From: Symbiodinium natans
Lineage: Eukaryota; Sar; Dinophyceae; Suessiales; Symbiodiniaceae
NCBI GenBank assembly: GCA_905221605.1
Contig: CAJNDS010002742.1
Span: forward strand, 142,501 to 206,500
Direction: 5' to 3'
DNA: 64,000 nt
Below the pieces are notes generated by a model. That model was not told the origin of the DNA. It saw only the letters and a list, made by a program, of their open reading frames with translations, and made no database searches. This document shows positions 53,704 to 64,000 of this stretch, piece by piece (position 1 is the stretch's first letter; each line of letters opens with the position of its first letter). Made by a program: the position numbers and the translations under genes.

Positions 53704-55414
53704 CTAATTGTAGGAACCCCCCAAAAAAAGAGCGCCGAATCCCACCTGCACGATGGCTTCGGCAGCCCGTCTGCCCGATCGCATGGCTGAGTCCAAGGTC
53801 GGCTCGGCACAGTGATCTCCGCAGACATACACCCCCTTCTCAGCAATGAGAGGATCACGAGGTGGCCAAAGCCTCCGCGTCTGCTGTGGCTGGTGGAAGC
53901 CAAGGTTATAAACTCGCAACAACTTCCACTTCTCCAAGCTCTCCCCAAACAGTGCCGCAAGCTCTTGCCGCACCCAGCCCTCCTCAACATCGGAACGTCC
54001 GCGAATTGTAGCTGCAGCGAGATCCCAGCCTTCGGGCGCATAGGTGTTCTGAACAACCGACGGAAAGCCGACATTCACAATGCGTGCAAACTCTTCACCT
54101 TCACCACCCTCGCGCAGCGTGCTATTGAGGATGATGATGGGATCAGAGACTGGGGGAGGCGACGGAAGTGCAAAGTACCAAGTGCTGCTGGATGTCGCGC
54201 GAGCAGCCGAAACCTCTGGCACAAGCTTCTCAGCCGCAGGCCAATCAACGGCAACAACAACTGCATCAAAGTCTTTCCATTCACCAGAAGCCAGCCGGAG
54301 TCCGTCGCGGCGTATCTCAGCTACCGGTGACTCCAGATGCACCACCTGTCCTTCGGCGAGCTGCTCTGGGATAGCTTGCATCCCTTTCGAAGGTAGCGAA
54401 GTCCCACCATCCGCCAGCATGCGAAGTACAAACTCAAAGCAGGCCGATGACTGCTCTCTGAGTGGGGAAACGTAAATCGCTTCGAAGAATGGGCGCAGAA
54501 AGCGCTCTACCAGATTCGAAGATAAATGCAAGGAATCCAGCAAGAATTCTTCTGTGCTGAGTCGCTTCGCCCCTGTGACTGAGCTGCGCTCTAGCGCTGC
54601 ATACGGCTTCTCCAGAAACACCTGCTTGAGACGCAGGAAGACCAAAGTACACAGATCTCGCAGGCTCGCAATGCCGGCTGAGAGGGTCTTGAAAATGTAT
54701 TTGGGGTGGCTCCTCGTGGGATCGGCGACAATCCTGAAGTCTCCATCCCCAAATGCCAGCACGGCGCCAGGAGCGAAACCTCGAAGCCCCAAGCGTTTCA
54801 GATTTAACTGTCGCCGTACCTCTGGGTAGGCCTCGATCAGGATCTGGAAGCCCCTGTCTAGAAGAAAAGGCCTTCCAGGATTTTTCTGACCTGGACGGCT
54901 GTCACGGTGCGTCTAATAAAAAAAGAAACATAACGCCACAAAGCGGCCTACGCACAACTTTTCATGCAGGAACGCATCAACGATCACCACCGTACCTGGC
55001 AAGGCAACAGCATCGGTGCGAACTCGTCCACCAACTGCATCCGATGCTTCGAAGACCTGGATGCTAGACTACATAGCGCACAGCGCACAGTGAGCTGGCA
55101 TCCAGGCTTGCCAACAACAACCAAGAACGGACAACAGGACAACACTGGCCGATGCAGCACTAGTACATGGCCAGAGATCTCGCATGTAAAGCTTGCACGC
55201 TGCAAGCTATCTAGCCAGTTTCGATGCCAGTCTACAGCACTGGGCTTTACCGGGTAGCTCTACTGAATCTGGAGCGTGTGGGCCATTTGTGGGCCTCCAC
55301 ACCAAGACCACGTCGCCGGAGTTCACGTGCGCACACCAAGCCGGCAACACCGGCCCCGATCACCTTGCAACGCAGGAGCTCCATGCAGCTCGATGTAGCT
55401 ATTTGGGGGATCAT
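53704..55414 (-). CDS. FAD-dependent amine-oxidase/phytoene-desaturase-like oxidoreductase, three exons
   Basis: Model: exon 1 55301-55414, exon 2 54996-55068, exon 3 53704-54890, joined by GT-AG introns of 232 and 105 bp, giving 457 residues. The start ATG (55414) has an in-frame stop just upstream. Exon 1 carries the Rossmann motif VIGAGVAGLVCARELRRRGL. Exon 2 carries FEASDAVGGRVRTD (GGRV motif). Exon 3 continues PFLLDRGFQILIEAYPEV and ends with the FAD-contact segment GVYVCGDHCAEPTLDSAM. Order, spacing and total length fit this family, which oxidises amines, carotenoid or porphyrin-like substrates; the substrate cannot be told. Reading frame is kept across both junctions. The exon 1/2 border is less sure than the exon 2/3 border. 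Confidence 0.85.
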
Positions 55415-58379
55415 GGCGAATCATGCCGAATCGTCAACACCAGGACGGCCGCTTTGCTGGCCAAGTCGCGCCCACCCGCCACTCCCTGCGATTCACTGCA
55501 TCGTCTGCGCTTTGGCGTTCTTGCGTTGCACTCAATGCTGCACGCATTCGTGCAGGTCGAAGAGCCAAGGGAACCTTTTTTCCTCCAGCTGGACAGCTTA
55601 CCCAGCAGCGTCCGAGATGTGTAAACACCAGCCAGGCAGCAATTGCAACAGATGCACCAGCGCGAGACATGCACAAGATGCACTTCAAAGCACGTTGAAA
55701 AGTGTTCAGCATGGCAAACATTGTAACATTAGCTATTGGATTCCGTAAGTGCACTTGCGGATAGCGAGCTCCTACCGGAAATTGCGACTTTGCTTTGGCA
55801 ACTGCAATCCAAATGGCCAAGAGTTGCGGTGACACTTCGGGAAGGTCGCTTGAGAGCCGGGTCGGTACCCCTTTTGACTGTAGGATGTCTTAAGAGGAGA
55901 CTTGTCTCGTTCCTTATGCAGCCTCAGGGGTGACAGCGAAATCCAGAACAGAAGGAACAGAGAGCCACGACGAAACCGAAACGCGAGAGCAGCAGGAAAA
56001 TTCAGAAGGGCCACAGCCACAGCCAACGAGGTTCTTCCAAGGGGCCCCCTCACCCGGGGGAATTGCAATGGGCTCTCGCCGAGCACGCTTGTTTCTTGTT
56101 GTTTCATATGTTGTCGGCTGCATTCCATGAAAAAAAAACATTCAAGAGAGTGAAGTTTGCTTGTGAGCAGCAACCGTCTGAAACTTACGAATGCGCGATG
56201 GGCTCGGAGTGCTCCGGCGAGCACATGCAAACTCAACGGACGAGAGAAATACGAGAATGAACAATGGTTAACTTCATATGATACGTGTGCCACATGTAGG
56301 CTTGCAGTTGCCTGAACAGCTGGAAACTTCAAGCAAAGCTTTCGAATATGACGACGCGAGAGTTCGGACAAAACGGTACCATGCGTTTTTGGAAGCCTGC
56401 AGAATGCAGCTGGCTTGTGTTCATCATGCGTTCCAGTTTCAGACCTCGCAAAAAAAGAACTAGAAAAAACTGGCCGAGATTCTGTTGAACGCAATGAAGC
56501 GGGAAGTTGCCCAAAACCGTTGCCAAACGTTGCCACATGCAGTTTTGGAGGAAGCTGCATCTGGCTCGGGTGCGCGATCTGTCCTGGCTTTGGGCTATGG
56601 CTGGACATCGCTGGAACTTTTTAATCCGTGCCAAATGTATGATAATGCATCTGGCTTGCATGTGTGCTGGCTGTGGAGGGATGGGGGCCAAACATCGGCA
56701 AGGGTCCCCTATTGAGCTCTAAGACTCCCACAACGCAAAAGCTTTACCAATATTGTGTACTCCTTCACGACGGGATACACCTTGTGTACAGCTCAGGCCG
56801 AGCATGCGTTGAAAGAAGCCATTACAAACCGAAACCCAGAGCCTAGGGGTCAGGGTTTCGGGCTTAGGGCTTGGGTGTGAAAGTAAGACTCCGCTTCACC
56901 AGCTACCGCCCCCGACGCGCGTTTTCGAGCAAGGCGCCTGTCTGCTCCGATTGGTGTCTGGATCGTTGCCAGCCAAGCACAGGCTCCGATCGCTCCTTGC
57001 TGATGATGTGGTTGTTTTTGCTGCGCGGTTGCACAAGTTGTACAACCTCTGAATCTGAAGGCTGCATGTGCAAAATTCAAGCACCAACACACAGAGACCC
57101 TGCTGCAGCTTCTGCTCCGGAGCTGGGTGAAAATTGACCGTGCTGTAGGGAGCTTGCAGCATGCACTATACTTTCAGGGTATAGGGAGCAATATAGGAAC
57201 CTGCGTCATTGGACTAGACTTTTGGGGATTTCGCTTGCACATAGCACATATGGTTGCTACAGCGCAATGGATGGTGGGATATGATATGGCGGAGGATCAC
57301 CAGGCCTTCTGGCCCTGCACTTCTTGGAGCTAGTGCTTGCTGCTTAGGAGACGACGTCTGCCTTTGGTGTGACATTCAGGCCATTCACCGGTGCAGAATA
57401 AGTAAGGATATTGGGTTTCTCCCTTCCAGGCATACCGCAACCTCCGATGTAGTCTGTCTGCCTCAGCCAGCTTCTACTGGACGTACTCCTGAGCTGGAGA
57501 TAGCAAATATTGCACACGGGGCTTGTGGAGCCCTCAACACCTAGAAATCCTGAACCCTGAAGCCGCACAAGAACTGCAATATCCCCGGCGGAAAATTAAA
57601 ATGGTTTCCAGAGCACAGAAACATAAGATTAAAACCTGTCAAGCTCGTTCATCAGAGCAATAAACCATTTTACCCAAAAACAGGCCAACCCCCTTTCACA
57701 AAAAAAAATCGGCGCTGAAAACATGACTTTCCAATGAGCTTGAAGCAAACATGAACCCTAGCTGCCCTAGCCTTGAAGCCTTAACTCGAAGCCCCAAGCC
57801 GAAGCCTCAGCTCGACGCTGGAAGCCTGACCTGAACGTGAGGCCTCGGGCATTAAACCAGTGATCTGCACGGCTGCACCCCCAAGACTCGAGGCCCTGAA
57901 CCCACAGACCCTCGACTCTGAACAAGCATTGTGTACTCTAGAGGAACTTCCATCTTATGGCCCGAGTGCATGTCTCCTTGCAGTGCAGAATGTATGGCCT
58001 AAAGAAGAAACTCCCTTCTTAGACAGCCCTCAGTTAAACACTCCCTTCAAAGTTCCTCTTGCAACAAACAAACATCCCTGAGAAAAGAAAAAAAACACAT
58101 TCCTGGATCTCCGAGTCGATCGCGAGTCCGCCTGAATGGGTGGTGTGGATTCGGGCACGTTGGCGGATTCTAACGCACCCCCAAAACCCTGCGGGACGCG
58201 GAATCCTGAAGTCCTGAAGCCTGAACCCCCCAAAACCCCCAAAAGTGTCAAACTGAATCTCCATACCCTCCCCCGCAAGCCCCAAACCTGCTGGTGGGCC
58301 CGTGTTTATGGAAGCAACCAAGTTTTTCAGGTACGGAGGCCCGAGACCCCGAATCCTACACGTAGTCGTATCATCCAAA
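55415..58379. other. No supported gene
   Basis: Long frames here (for example minus 55772-56608) are Ser/Arg/Leu-rich without motifs or splice support. A phrase containing GCATCTGGCT or GCAGCTGGCT recurs three times around 56405-56660. Telomere-like words occur at 57735-57910. Confidence 0.45.
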
Positions 58380-59850
58380 CCAACCAAGTGGCAGCCGTAC
58401 AGGGGCGTGGGCTTCTCCGATCCATCCAGCTTCTTGGCCAAGAAAGTCAGCGTTTTGTAGTTCCTGCGTATTGCAAATGGTGCTTTAGGGTTTCGACTTA
58501 GGCTTCACGGCCCGACATCCACGGATCTGAGCTCGGGTTTCTAGCTATACCAACAACAAGAACGATTGCGATAACAATAACAACGACGACAGCAAGAACA
58601 GTATCAGCAAGAACAATAGCAATACTGATGGTCAAGAATGCTTATAATGACAAGAACAATACCCCCTTCTAGATACTTGGAGAATGTCGGGCAAGGCACT
58701 GGCCAGCGTCACCCAAGGCGCCATGGATTCGGCTCAGCGAAAACATCCTAAGTACCGACCCGCTGCCGGACTCGTAGATTGCGAAATCCTTGGGCAAGGC
58801 TGCTTAGGGAATTCACAATTTGGGGATTTAAGGTTGCCCCTCCGTTCCTTGTTGCCATCTCACTAGAGGGTAGAACCCACTAAAACATGTAAAGCAGGAC
58901 ACACTCTACTTTGGGACCCTATAACTCCTTAATGATGAACCATAGCCCTCAGTCCCAAACTGCCTTGGCTGCTATCTTTATCCAAAAAACGCAAGAACAA
59001 CAGCACTGGGGAACCAAGAGTCCAGGATGTCTGCGTTTGGGCCCTTGTACTTCGGGGCATCGTGACGGCCCTGGAAGATGAACTTGAAACCCTTGGGCTT
59101 GGTGATGTTGTAAGGTCGGAGATCGTCTCCTGGATTGGGATCGCCTCCAGTGATGTAGCTGAAGCCATCCGACTGCAAGGTCATCAGCAGATTCTTCGTG
59201 TCTGTGTACGCCTGGAGAGGCGCGGTGGAAAGAGAAAGCTCTGCTAAGCAGCAGGCATTGCCGCAGGAGCCGAAGTCCGGCTTATCGCAATCCGGAACCT
59301 TTGTAGGAGAAGCTCCGCAAACACTTGAAGAAGGTGGTGTGCTGAGGTCGAGGACACTCCTCTGCTGCAAGAAAAGCGAGGCCCTCTGCACAGTTGCTGC
59401 AGCCGGTAAGCCACAGCCGTGCACGGGAGTCGGCTTGCTGTTGGACTCCAACTTTTGCGCCAGGAAGGCCAACGTCTTGTAGTTCTGGCCGTGATCGCCC
59501 AAAGCCCCATGGATGCGACTCAGAGAAAACATTCGAAGAACAGAGCCGGCGCCAGACTCGTAAATGGCGAAATCCAGGATGTCTGCGTTTGGGCCCTTGT
59601 ACTTCGGGGCATCGTGACGGCCCTGGAAGATGAACTTAAAATTCTTTGGCTTGGTGACATTGTAAGGTCGAAGATCGTCTCCTGGATTGGGATCGCCTCC
59701 TGTGACGTAGCTGAAGCCATCCGACAGCAAGCTCATCAGCGCACTCTTCGTGTCTGTGTACGCCTGGAGAGGCGCGGTTGAGAGGGAAAGCTCTGCAACG
59801 CAGCAGGCATTGCCGCAGGAGCCGAGGTCCGGCTTGTCACAGTCCGGAAC
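58380..59850 (-). CDS. Two-unit CGNACC repeat protein, intron-containing
   Basis: Exon A (59023-59850, after GTCCCAG) holds one full unit and most of a second. Each unit starts VPDCDKPD(L/F)GSCGNACC, continues ELSLSTAPLQAYTDTK and GGDPNPGDDLRPYN, then FIFQGRHDAPKYKGPNADIL. Exon B (58700-58788) continues unit 2 with DFAIYESGSGSVLRMF and IHGALGDAG. Exon C (from 58464) adds NYKTLTF, then KKLDGSEKPTPLYGC, matching unit 1. The A-B intron (234 bp) appears to be GA-AG and the B-C intron (235 bp) is GT-AG. Phases agree. An extra T near 58441-58446 breaks the frame in exon C, perhaps an assembly error. Cysteines suggest a secreted protein; the 5' exon and 3' end were not found. Function unknown. Confidence 0.75.
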
Positions 59851-59929
59851 CTGGGACACGTCGAGGCTTTCTTTTTCTGTTCTTGCTGCGATGGTATATT
59901 TGCTGTGCTTTTGCGTTACCACTAGCAAT

Positions 59930-60125
59930 GGTAATCATGATGAAAACCGTAACAATAAGCACACAGATGACGATGAAGATTTTAATCATCATACAGCAAT
60001 AGCAATGATTAGTGCCTTGCATTGTCGCAACAACAATGGCAGCAATAAACACAATAATGATAAAATAGTAGTACGCAAAGCAATCATAATGGAAATAAAA
60101 GATGTTCATGATGATGACAATGAGA
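59930..60125. repeat. AT-rich AATAAT/ATGATG trinucleotide-like tract
   Basis: Imperfect AAT, ATG and ACA repeats keep a hydrophobic minus-strand frame open (Ile/Val-rich). A similar (AACAAT)n stretch lies in the second intron of the neighbouring gene (58557-58640). Confidence 0.8.
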
Positions 60126-60649
60126 ATGATGGTGACCGTGCTGCAGGCGAGGAGCCGTTTCGGGGTGGCTGCCGCAAACCTCAAAGCTACACCGAGAGGA
60201 AGGTCGTTGAGGTTGTAGGAGTTTGTAAGCAGGTTGAGCTAGGGTTTGGGGTTCAAATATGACTTCGAACCGTGCTCCCCAATTCCAGCACCAGCTGAGG
60301 TGCACTCGGTGACACCGCTGTCGCTGAGGCCACGCCCGCGAGGAAACCGAGCACACGCATGGCCTGAAATTGTCTCATGGCCACGCTTAGGGCAACTTCG
60401 GAGCCTCCATTTTGGCCCCATAATGGGCATTCAAGATTTACGTCTTAAACATTCGACTGCAAGTAGTTTTGTGTTCTTAAGGATGAGGCTTCCATGTTCT
60501 TACAAGTCCCCAAAGGTCAGAAAACAAATCCAGGACCACCCCGTCAGTATTTTCGAGTGGCCGAACCAATACAAGATGCCATGAGCATGGGCGGCTTCAG
60601 CCTCAAAGCCCGGTAAGTTCAAAAGCGATGACGACGCCGGACCTGGGGG

Positions 60650-61493
60650 GAGGACATGAAATCAACGCACAGCGTACCCATCGTGTCATACATCGACTTG
60701 CGGACGCACTTGGCAGACGGCCCGAAGCTAAAACTTCGAACTGACAGCGGCACCATGCCGCACCTGCACAGACCCTGAGGCCTTCACCAGATCTTCGGAG
60801 CCCAGCCCAAGTTTCGAGCTGTAAAGGCAAAGGCTGCGAACATCCAAGAGAAATGGTGAAAGGCATACACAACAAGGAGCCTCCGTCGATGTTATTCCAT
60901 CTAGGCCCTGTTGTTTGCTTGTGAAAGGAAAAGCACAAGTTGCACTGGGGATAAAGAACTGTTGTACAAATTTGCACCACGTCTTCGGCTGCGTTCACTG
61001 CACGACGCAGACTTTTGTGACTTTCGAAAAGCTTAGAACAGCACAAGCAGCAAGCAGCAAGCAACAAACAGCAGCAGTGGCAGCTGCAACGGTAGCAGCA
61101 GCAGTGGCAGCGCTACCTGCAGCCCCAGCGACGGAGCGTGGAGCACCAACACCATCAGCACGCTCCAAGCACAGAGTGGGCAATGGGCATAACGCACCGT
61201 ATTGGCCATATTCGCAAACTAAGCAACTTATATACAATTATGATTCACCTTCACGAGTAGGCATCTGACGGAAGTTGTAGAGGTCAGAGCGTGTACGCAG
61301 ATGCGGGGAGCCGATCTACTTGACAAAGGCAAACTGCGGAAGAGGCGGCGAAATGCGAGAGAGATTTGGAGTCGAGTGCAGGTTTTACAAAAAGAAAGGT
61401 TGCCGAGCACATCGAAGCCCATGCGTTCCAAGCGTAACAGGGTACCAGCGATACCCCACGTGAGAGCCGAAGTGACGAACTTGTGGCCCAAGA
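60650..61493 (-). CDS. Candidate multi-exon gene with membrane segment
   Basis: Exon 61297-61493 (after CCTGAG, 65 codons, ending CTGC|GTACAC) reads KFVTSALTWGIAGTLLRLE and onward. The next exon, 61117-61218 (after GCTTAG, 34 codons, ending GCAG|GTAGCG), keeps phase 0 and reads NTVRYAHCPLCAWSVLMVL; it contains an ATG at 61209 that could instead start a protein with a signal peptide. The intron is 78 bp, GT-AG. Later blocks: about 60815-60940 (after CCCCAG) CNLCFSFHKQTTGPRWNN, and about 60650-60735 (after TTTTAG) SAKCVRKSMYDTMGTLCV ending CCCAG|GTCCGG. No family recognised. Confidence 0.4.
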
Positions 61494-62461
61494 CTCAGGG
61501 CACGCGGCAAGTCGCGTGCAGGAAAGGTGAGTCCTCCAAAATTGTACAAAAGGAAGGAAACCTCCTGAAGTGAAGCCCATTGGGTGCGCGAGAGCACTCA
61601 CAGAATGGTGACAAAGAGGACACAGCACGCCCGCTGATTTGCCTCTCAAACATGCTAGGGGAGTACTTTACAGGCTCAGTTGCTTAGAATGTCTATTTTT
61701 GTGTCGTGCATCTGAGGCTCTTGTGTTGACTCAAGAGAAGGATGTTTCTTAGCATGGGGAGGTGTTCCCTGACTTATGGAATTTATGCATCACTAAATCC
61801 TCCCAAATCATCGGAACCTTTCAACCCCCTAATCTAGCAAGGAACCGGCGGGCACCTGACACCCTGCGCAAGGCACACTCCATTGAATTTTTGTGTGCAA
61901 GACAGGTCATGAGCCTCAAGGAAACAAACAAGGAAAGGCCTACTGGGCCTATTGATCCTGCCATGCAGCAGCAGCTCGAGCCTGCGACGCGAGTTTTTGG
62001 GCGAAGGGTATGAGGTCTTATAGGCGGGATCCAAGTTTCGGAAATTCCCCCACAAGTGAATGAAGAAAAAAAATAAAAGGATCAACATGACCAACCCTTA
62101 TCTGCAGAATGCCACATCAAGGCTTCCGATTAAAATACGGAGCCTCATACTTGGGGTGCCCACCTGCAATTTGTAGAACCCTTCATGTTCTGGGGACACA
62201 ACACGAAGTGTGCACTTTCGGTCAAGTTTCCTTCAATCAGCATACGTTGCATCAGACATGTTGCTTCTTGATGCAAACAGCGAGCGGGTGAAATCTGCCG
62301 AGGGTGGAGTCACCTCCATTCCGCAAAGTCCGATCTGCACACGAGTAAAGCACAAAATCTCTGGTTCCGACAGCCTACTGAAAATGTAAATTCTGCACAG
62401 ATGCACGTGGGCGCAAGCCCAAACCGTAGATTTTGTGCAATAATCTCGCCTGCACATACGT
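61494..62461. other. No supported gene
   Basis: A minus-strand frame at 61834-62094 has some coding character but no splice support. The stretch is likely intergenic between the ubiquitin-like gene and the gene at 60.6-61.5 kb. Confidence 0.4.
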
Positions 62462-63250
62462 CTAACCATCATTGCACCGTGGGAACAACTTCAGCATCAT
62501 TTCCAAAAGCGGTGGGCTCCGCCTCGCGCAAGATTCTCTGCAAAATGAGAGCCAAAGATACGCTGTAGCTGGGGCCTTTTGATGGGAAAGCACCTTGTGC
62601 GTCGGCGAGTAGATTAAGTCAATTGTGTCTTTTTCCAGACCTGTTTCGACCTGGAGCCGGTTCTGTAAATCTGCAACAGTCGCATGCGGCTCCATGATTA
62701 ATCGTACATTCTTGTTACCACATAGCAAGGACTTCACTTCAACTTCGAGTGCTGTGGAAGACCGAAGGTGCCACAATCCCAGTGCTTTCATCTTGGGCTT
62801 GATGAAATGAACATGCTGGGGAGAACTGAAACGGCAACCGCAGCTTCCATCTGGCACGGTGGCCGACCCCCACAAGGCGGCCCACAAACTAGTGGCGTAC
62901 TGGCCCCATGCCTCTTCATCGTCACAAAGCATGTTCGCAGGCTTTGAGGCACATGCCAAAATACAGTGCTCAGGGAGGTCCAAATAGTTGCGAACTAGAA
63001 CTGTCGTGCTGGCGGATAACCAGCCAAGCTGGAATAAGACGGGTTGTCGAAGCACAACTGGCACAACTGGCGCAACAGGCGCAACAGGCGTTGAGACCGG
63101 ACAGTGTCGCTCGAAGCAAGCGACAAAGTGCTCTTCCAGATCTGTCGTTTGCCCGCACAATATGCAGGCTGCTGCCAACTCTGGTGCTGTCAACTCAGGA
63201 TACTCTGGTGATGCCGGATGCTCTGGTGATGCCAATTCCGCTGCTGCCAT
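62462..63250 (-). CDS. Ubiquitin-like-domain protein with N-terminal zinc-binding-like motif
   Basis: The open frame extends to 63310, but the first true ATG is at 63250 (context ATCATGG), giving 262 residues. An Ala/Pro/Glu-rich N-terminus with SPE(H/Y)P repeats precedes CILCGQTTDLEEHFVAC, a C-x2-C-x8-H-x3-C pattern that may bind zinc. A Pro/Val repeat and an F-box-like helical segment (VLVRNYLDLPEHCILAC, EAWGQYATSLWAALWG) follow. The last 80 residues look like a ubiquitin fold: VEVKSLLCGNKNVRLIM, HATVADLQNRLQVETGL and TIDLIYSPTHKVLS. There is no C-terminal Gly-Gly, so it is not a free modifier. The combination suggests an adaptor in protein turnover, by inference only. Appears intronless. 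Confidence 0.6.
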   Translation of the reverse strand: MAAAELASPEHPASPEYPELTAPELAAACILCGQTTDLEEHFVACFERHCPVSTPVAPVAPVVPVVLRQPVLFQLGWLSASTTVLVRNYLDLPEHCILACASKPANMLCDDEEAWGQYATSLWAALWGSATVPDGSCGCRFSSPQHVHFIKPKMKALGLWHLRSSTALEVEVKSLLCGNKNVRLIMEPHATVADLQNRLQVETGLEKDTIDLIYSPTHKVLSHQKAPATAYLWLSFCRESCARRSPPLLEMMLKLFPRCNDG

Positions 63251-64000
63251 GATGACTCGCTGCTGGCATTGGCTTTTTAGAACCTCGCAAATTTTCAGCC
63301 TGAATAGCAACTTTGGGATTGGGAAAGTTTGCCCTCAACCCCGCCCAAGACTGCAAAAAAACCTAGAACCTATAAGCCCCACAAAACCCCTGAACTTTGT
63401 GAACCCTAGGCCGAAACAATTTTCCTCACTAAACCCTCAAGGCCCACTAAGCACCACAAAACCGAAACCATTCCTCCCGCCACTCCTCCCTTTCCCAAGA
63501 CCTACACAAAGACGAATCTCCGTGTTTTGGGGGTTTTGGTGGGCTTGAGACTGAACTTGAGCTTCTCCATCTTGCTCTGGGTCGCAACACCTCCAGTGCA
63601 CAGCGGGCGGTGGGGGGTGTTAGTGTTGCCTCTGCCAACACAAGCCCCGACCCCAAGACCCAACACCTTGAAGATGATCCCAACCCAAGCAGCCCATGTG
63701 TGCGCCCCATTTTACAACCAGAACACCCATTTCACAACGAGAACCCCGTTCTACAACCCGCAAGCCTATCCAGACGCAAAACTACACTGCGCTAAATCAA
63801 ACTATGCTATGTTGTACGAAACTATCCAGGATGTTATAAGCTGTTCGTGTACGAACTCACATTTGTTTACAAGGTTTTTCTGAGGCTGTTCTCCGCTGTT
63901 GTATTCGCCTTTGCAGCTAGTTCCAAGAGAACGGCCATCATTCCAGGAGTAAGAACTCCCAAGTTGCAACCAAGTTCATTTTCAAACCTGCATGGTTGCT
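63251..64000. other. No supported gene
   Basis: Degenerate telomere-like words occur at 63350-63450. The frames here are Pro/Ser/Arg-rich shadows. Confidence 0.5.

Noticed and set aside
55772-56608. 278-codon minus-strand frame
   Set aside because: Ser/Arg/Leu-rich with no motif, poor codon bias and equally open opposite frames.

Overview
This window is nuclear DNA of a dinoflagellate. Several independent signs agree. TTTAGGG-type telomere heptamers and close variants are scattered everywhere. A relict of the dinoflagellate trans-spliced leader lies in front of a small duplicated gene. Coding exons are short and use GT, GC and apparently GA donors. One full-length Ty1/copia element has the extra domains I associate with dinoflagellate elements. 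There are no bacterial operons, rRNA genes or convincing tRNA genes. Most long open frames are artefacts of simple repeats.

Layout. 0-5 kb: telomere-like debris, two copies of a small terminal-inverted-repeat element, then an intronless gene for a secreted acidic protein with a proprotein-convertase P domain (4384-5145, minus). 5-14 kb: microsatellites, poly-C, two AT islands (one next to a foldback hairpin and bracketed by inverted repeats), and two good candidate exons, one PPR-like. 14.5-19.5 kb: a candidate multi-exon gene, a 54-bp minisatellite with telomere-like motifs, and a tandem duplication carrying two identical 64-residue genes with spliced-leader relicts. 20-29 kb: sparse candidate exons, including a probable membrane protein at 27.3-28.3 kb. 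29118-38169: a 9.05-kb copia element on the minus strand with matching LTRs, a 5-bp target duplication and a recognisable primer site, but at least six frameshifts. Its polyprotein order is Gag-zinc knuckle-protease-2OG-dioxygenase-like-methyltransferase-like-integrase-RT-RNase H. 39-53 kb: telomeric debris with candidate small-exon genes, and a 1-kb purine-only repeat (51.4-52.4 kb). 53.7-55.4 kb: a three-exon FAD oxidoreductase. 58.4-59.9 kb: a gene made of two copies of a cysteine-containing unit, split by introns. 60.6-61.5 kb: a candidate multi-exon membrane protein. 62.5-63.3 kb: a ubiquitin-like-domain protein.

Nearly all well-supported genes lie on the minus strand, as expected for a dinoflagellate unidirectional gene array; one plus-strand candidate (24.8-25.2 kb) is an exception. 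Candidate exons were found by reading translated frames together with splice sites, by eye and without any search, so their confidence is kept low. At least one single-base frameshift outside the transposon suggests that some indels in this sequence may be assembly errors.
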